Below, one piece after another: positions 4,327 to 6,167 of a DNA stretch of 6,167 nucleotides. The translations under genes and the position numbers were made by a program. Numbering within the stretch: position 1 is the first letter of the stretch; each line of letters starts with the position of its first letter. The notes beneath the pieces were generated by a model. The model did not search any database, had not been told where the DNA came from, and saw only the letters and a program-made list of their open reading frames with translations. The stretch is taken from contig CAMDVP010000183.1 in assembly GCA_945877525.1 (NCBI GenBank), forward strand, positions 1 through 6,167. Direction: 5' to 3'. This DNA comes from an uncultured Clostridia bacterium (GTDB lineage: Bacteria; Bacillota; Clostridia; Christensenellales; Aristaeellaceae).

Positions 4327-6147
4327 ATGAGGAATGTAGCGGGACGGGACACTGTTCTACTGGACGAGGAGCTGCTCCGCCGGGAGGCGGACAATCGGGC
4401 CTACATGCTGCGCCTGACACGGGAAAACCTGATGAGGAACTATCTGCTGGAGGCGGGACTGTGGGGCAATGCCAGCCTTGACCTGCACATGCATGGGGGA
4501 TGGGAATCCCCGACCTGTGCGCTGCGGGGACACTTCACGGGGCACTACCTCAGTGCTTCAGCCATGATCTACCAGGCCACGGGCAATATGGAAATCAAGG
4601 GCAAGGCGGACGCCATGGTGGACGATCTGGCACGATGCCAGGCAGAGCATGGCGATGGCTGGGCGGGTTCGATCCCGGAGAAGTATCTGGACTGGATCGC
4701 CCGGGGCAAGCCGGTGTGGGCGCCCCACTACACGGTGCACAAGACGCTGATGGGCCTGGTGGACATGGCCCGGTTGGCAGGCAACCAGCAGGCCCTTGCG
4801 GTGGCCGACTGCTGGGGCGAATGGTTCGACCACTGGACGGAGCAGTTTACCCGGGAGCAGATGGACGATATCCTGGACGTAGAAACCGGCGGCATGCTGG
4901 AGGTGTGGGCGGAGCTGCTTGCCATGACCGGCAAGGAACGCTATCGCCGCCTGCTTCAGCGCTATGACCGGCCTCGCCTGTTTGACGAGCTGCTGGCGGG
5001 GCGCGACCCTTTGTCCAACATGCATGCTAACACCACCATCCCAGAGGTGCTGGGCTGCGCGAGGGCCTATGAGGTCACGGGGGAGGAGCGCTACCGCCGG
5101 ATTGCCGAGGCCTACTGGCGGTGCGCCGTCATCGACCGTCCGGCCTACGCCACCGGCGGGCAGACCTGCGGCGAGGTATGGTCGCCCAGGGACGGCGTAT
5201 CCACCCGCCTGGGGCGCAAAGCCCAGGAACACTGCACCGTGTACAACATGATGCGCCTGGCGGACTTCCTGTTCCGCTGGACGAAGGATGTGCGCTATGC
5301 CGATTACATTGAGCGGAACCTGTTTAATGGCATCATGGCCCAGGGCTATTACCGCCACCGCGGCACCAACGGCTATGTGCCGGAGCACCCCGAAACGGGG
5401 CTGATTGCCTACTTCCTGCCCATGTGCGGCGGCGATCACAAGGGCTGGGGAACGGAAACCACCGATTTTTACTGTTGCCACGGCACCCTGGTGCAGGCCA
5501 ATGCCGCCCACAACCGCTACATCTATTATCAGGACGGACAGGACGTATACGTCTGCCTGTTCTTGGACAGCGACGTTCACCTGACCGTTGGCGGCAAGCA
5601 GGTGACCATCCGTCAGCGCATTGATCGGCAGACAGGCTCCTTCCACCTGGCCAGCGATTCGGCAGGGAAGCAGTCGATCGGGGCGGTGACCTCAAAGGTG
5701 CCGCACAACCCGGAGGAGCTGCGGGTTGTGTTTGAAGTTGATGCGCCGGAAGAAGTGGAAATGCGCCTGCACATCCGCATGCCCTACTGGGCCGGGGAGG
5801 GCGAAAGCCGCTTCGCCCTGCAGGAGCAGACGGTGTGGCACGGCAGAAGTCTCGTGACGGTGACCCTGCCTCAGCGCCTGTGGAGCGAGCCCCTGGCGGG
5901 GGATCCCAGCCGTGTGGCGTTCCTTTACGGGCCGGTGGTATTGGCAGGGCTGGTGGATGCGGAAACCACGCTGCATGTGCCGGCGGATCATCCGGAGCAG
6001 GCCCTTCGCCGTGCCAACGAACGGGAATGGGGCATGTGGATGAACGAATTCCTCACGGTGACGGAGGAAAGAGCAATCCGCTTCCTGCCGCTTTATGAGG
6101 TGGGGTACGAACCCTATGCCGTCTATTTCAGGGTGGCGGAAAAGTGA
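4327..6147 (+). CDS. GH127-like (DUF1680) beta-L-arabinofuranosidase, cytoplasmic
   Basis: This 606-residue glycoside hydrolase probably removes terminal beta-L-arabinofuranosyl residues from plant-derived oligosaccharides by a zinc-supported cysteine mechanism. The N-terminal (alpha/alpha)6 barrel (about 20-400) carries family blocks G-H-F-T-G-H-Y-L-S-A (68-77), P-E-K-Y-L-D (117-122) and M-H-A-N-T-T-I-P-E (232-240). The likely acid/base is E283 in CGEVW. The zinc and nucleophile set is E301-H-C303 and C383-C384. Spacing matches Bifidobacterium HypBA1 (E322, E338, C340, C417, C418). The C-terminal half is beta-rich. The double Cys is followed by H-G-T, not the P-P-N of HypBA1, which recalls the GH146 side of the superfamily, so subfamily and exact substrate are uncertain. 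No signal peptide is visible. AAGGAG at 4313-4318 supports this start. The gene is divergent from the LacI-type regulator, its likely controller. Codon use is more GC-rich than in the MATE gene. Confidence 0.94.
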   Translation: MRNVAGRDTVLLDEELLRREADNRAYMLRLTRENLMRNYLLEAGLWGNASLDLHMHGGWESPTCALRGHFTGHYLSASAMIYQATGNMEIKGKADAMVDDLARCQAEHGDGWAGSIPEKYLDWIARGKPVWAPHYTVHKTLMGLVDMARLAGNQQALAVADCWGEWFDHWTEQFTREQMDDILDVETGGMLEVWAELLAMTGKERYRRLLQRYDRPRLFDELLAGRDPLSNMHANTTIPEVLGCARAYEVTGEERYRRIAEAYWRCAVIDRPAYATGGQTCGEVWSPRDGVSTRLGRKAQEHCTVYNMMRLADFLFRWTKDVRYADYIERNLFNGIMAQGYYRHRGTNGYVPEHPETGLIAYFLPMCGGDHKGWGTETTDFYCCHGTLVQANAAHNRYIYYQDGQDVYVCLFLDSDVHLTVGGKQVTIRQRIDRQTGSFHLASDSAGKQSIGAVTSKVPHNPEELRVVFEVDAPEEVEMRLHIRMPYWAGEGESRFALQEQTVWHGRSLVTVTLPQRLWSEPLAGDPSRVAFLYGPVVLAGLVDAETTLHVPADHPEQALRRANEREWGMWMNEFLTVTEERAIRFLPLYEVGYEPYAVYFRVAEK

Positions 6148-6167
6148 AATAAGCGCCCGGATGAGAC

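Noticed and set aside
4558..5646. A 362-codon open frame on the minus strand opposite the glycosidase
   Set aside because: It mirrors GC-rich coding sequence of a clear glycosidase, and its translation is rich in His, Gln, Val and Ala with no recognisable motif.
6148..6167. Possible terminator after the glycosidase gene
   Set aside because: Only 20 bases remain after the stop codon, with no complete stem-loop or T-run visible.

Overview
The window reads as carbohydrate-use DNA from a moderately GC-rich Bacillota, most likely a gut or rumen Clostridia. The evidence is the strong GGAGG-type ribosome binding sites, sigma-A type promoters close to consensus, a Clostridia-style MATE transporter and a LacI-type regulator beside a cytoplasmic glycosidase. 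The phylum call is an inference from style; no lineage marker gene is present.

Layout, left to right. Positions 1 to about 53 look like the terminal end of an IS3-family (IS150-like) insertion sequence. It cuts off a sugar ABC transporter permease gene (minus strand, 32-367), leaving about 104 native residues of an expected 280-300. Upstream of it on the minus strand, with gaps of 19-20 bases, are a cytoplasmic serine hydrolase of the class C beta-lactamase/family VIII esterase fold (387-1532) and a 454-residue MATE efflux transporter (1553-2917). These three form a likely operon, MATE then hydrolase then permease, read from a promoter at about 3011-3038. A LacI-family regulator (3100-4128, minus strand, TTG start) follows. 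A 198-base divergent region then separates it from a plus-strand GH127-like (DUF1680) beta-L-arabinofuranosidase gene (4327-6147). That region carries two back-to-back promoters, an 11-base repeat also found upstream of the MATE promoter, and AGCAT/ATGCT dyads.

Working model (inference): the LacI-type protein senses a sugar and controls the divergent glycosidase gene, and perhaps the MATE operon too. The glycosidase and the serine hydrolase have no signal peptides, so both would act on oligosaccharides already imported, for example by removing beta-L-arabinofuranosyl units and ester decorations. The broken permease belongs to the ABC family that would import them, so in this strain this import route is probably damaged unless another permease covers it. 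The role of the MATE protein is unclear. I see no defence system, CRISPR array, RNA gene or phage gene. The most interesting signals are the insertion breakpoint and the shared motifs in the two regulatory regions.
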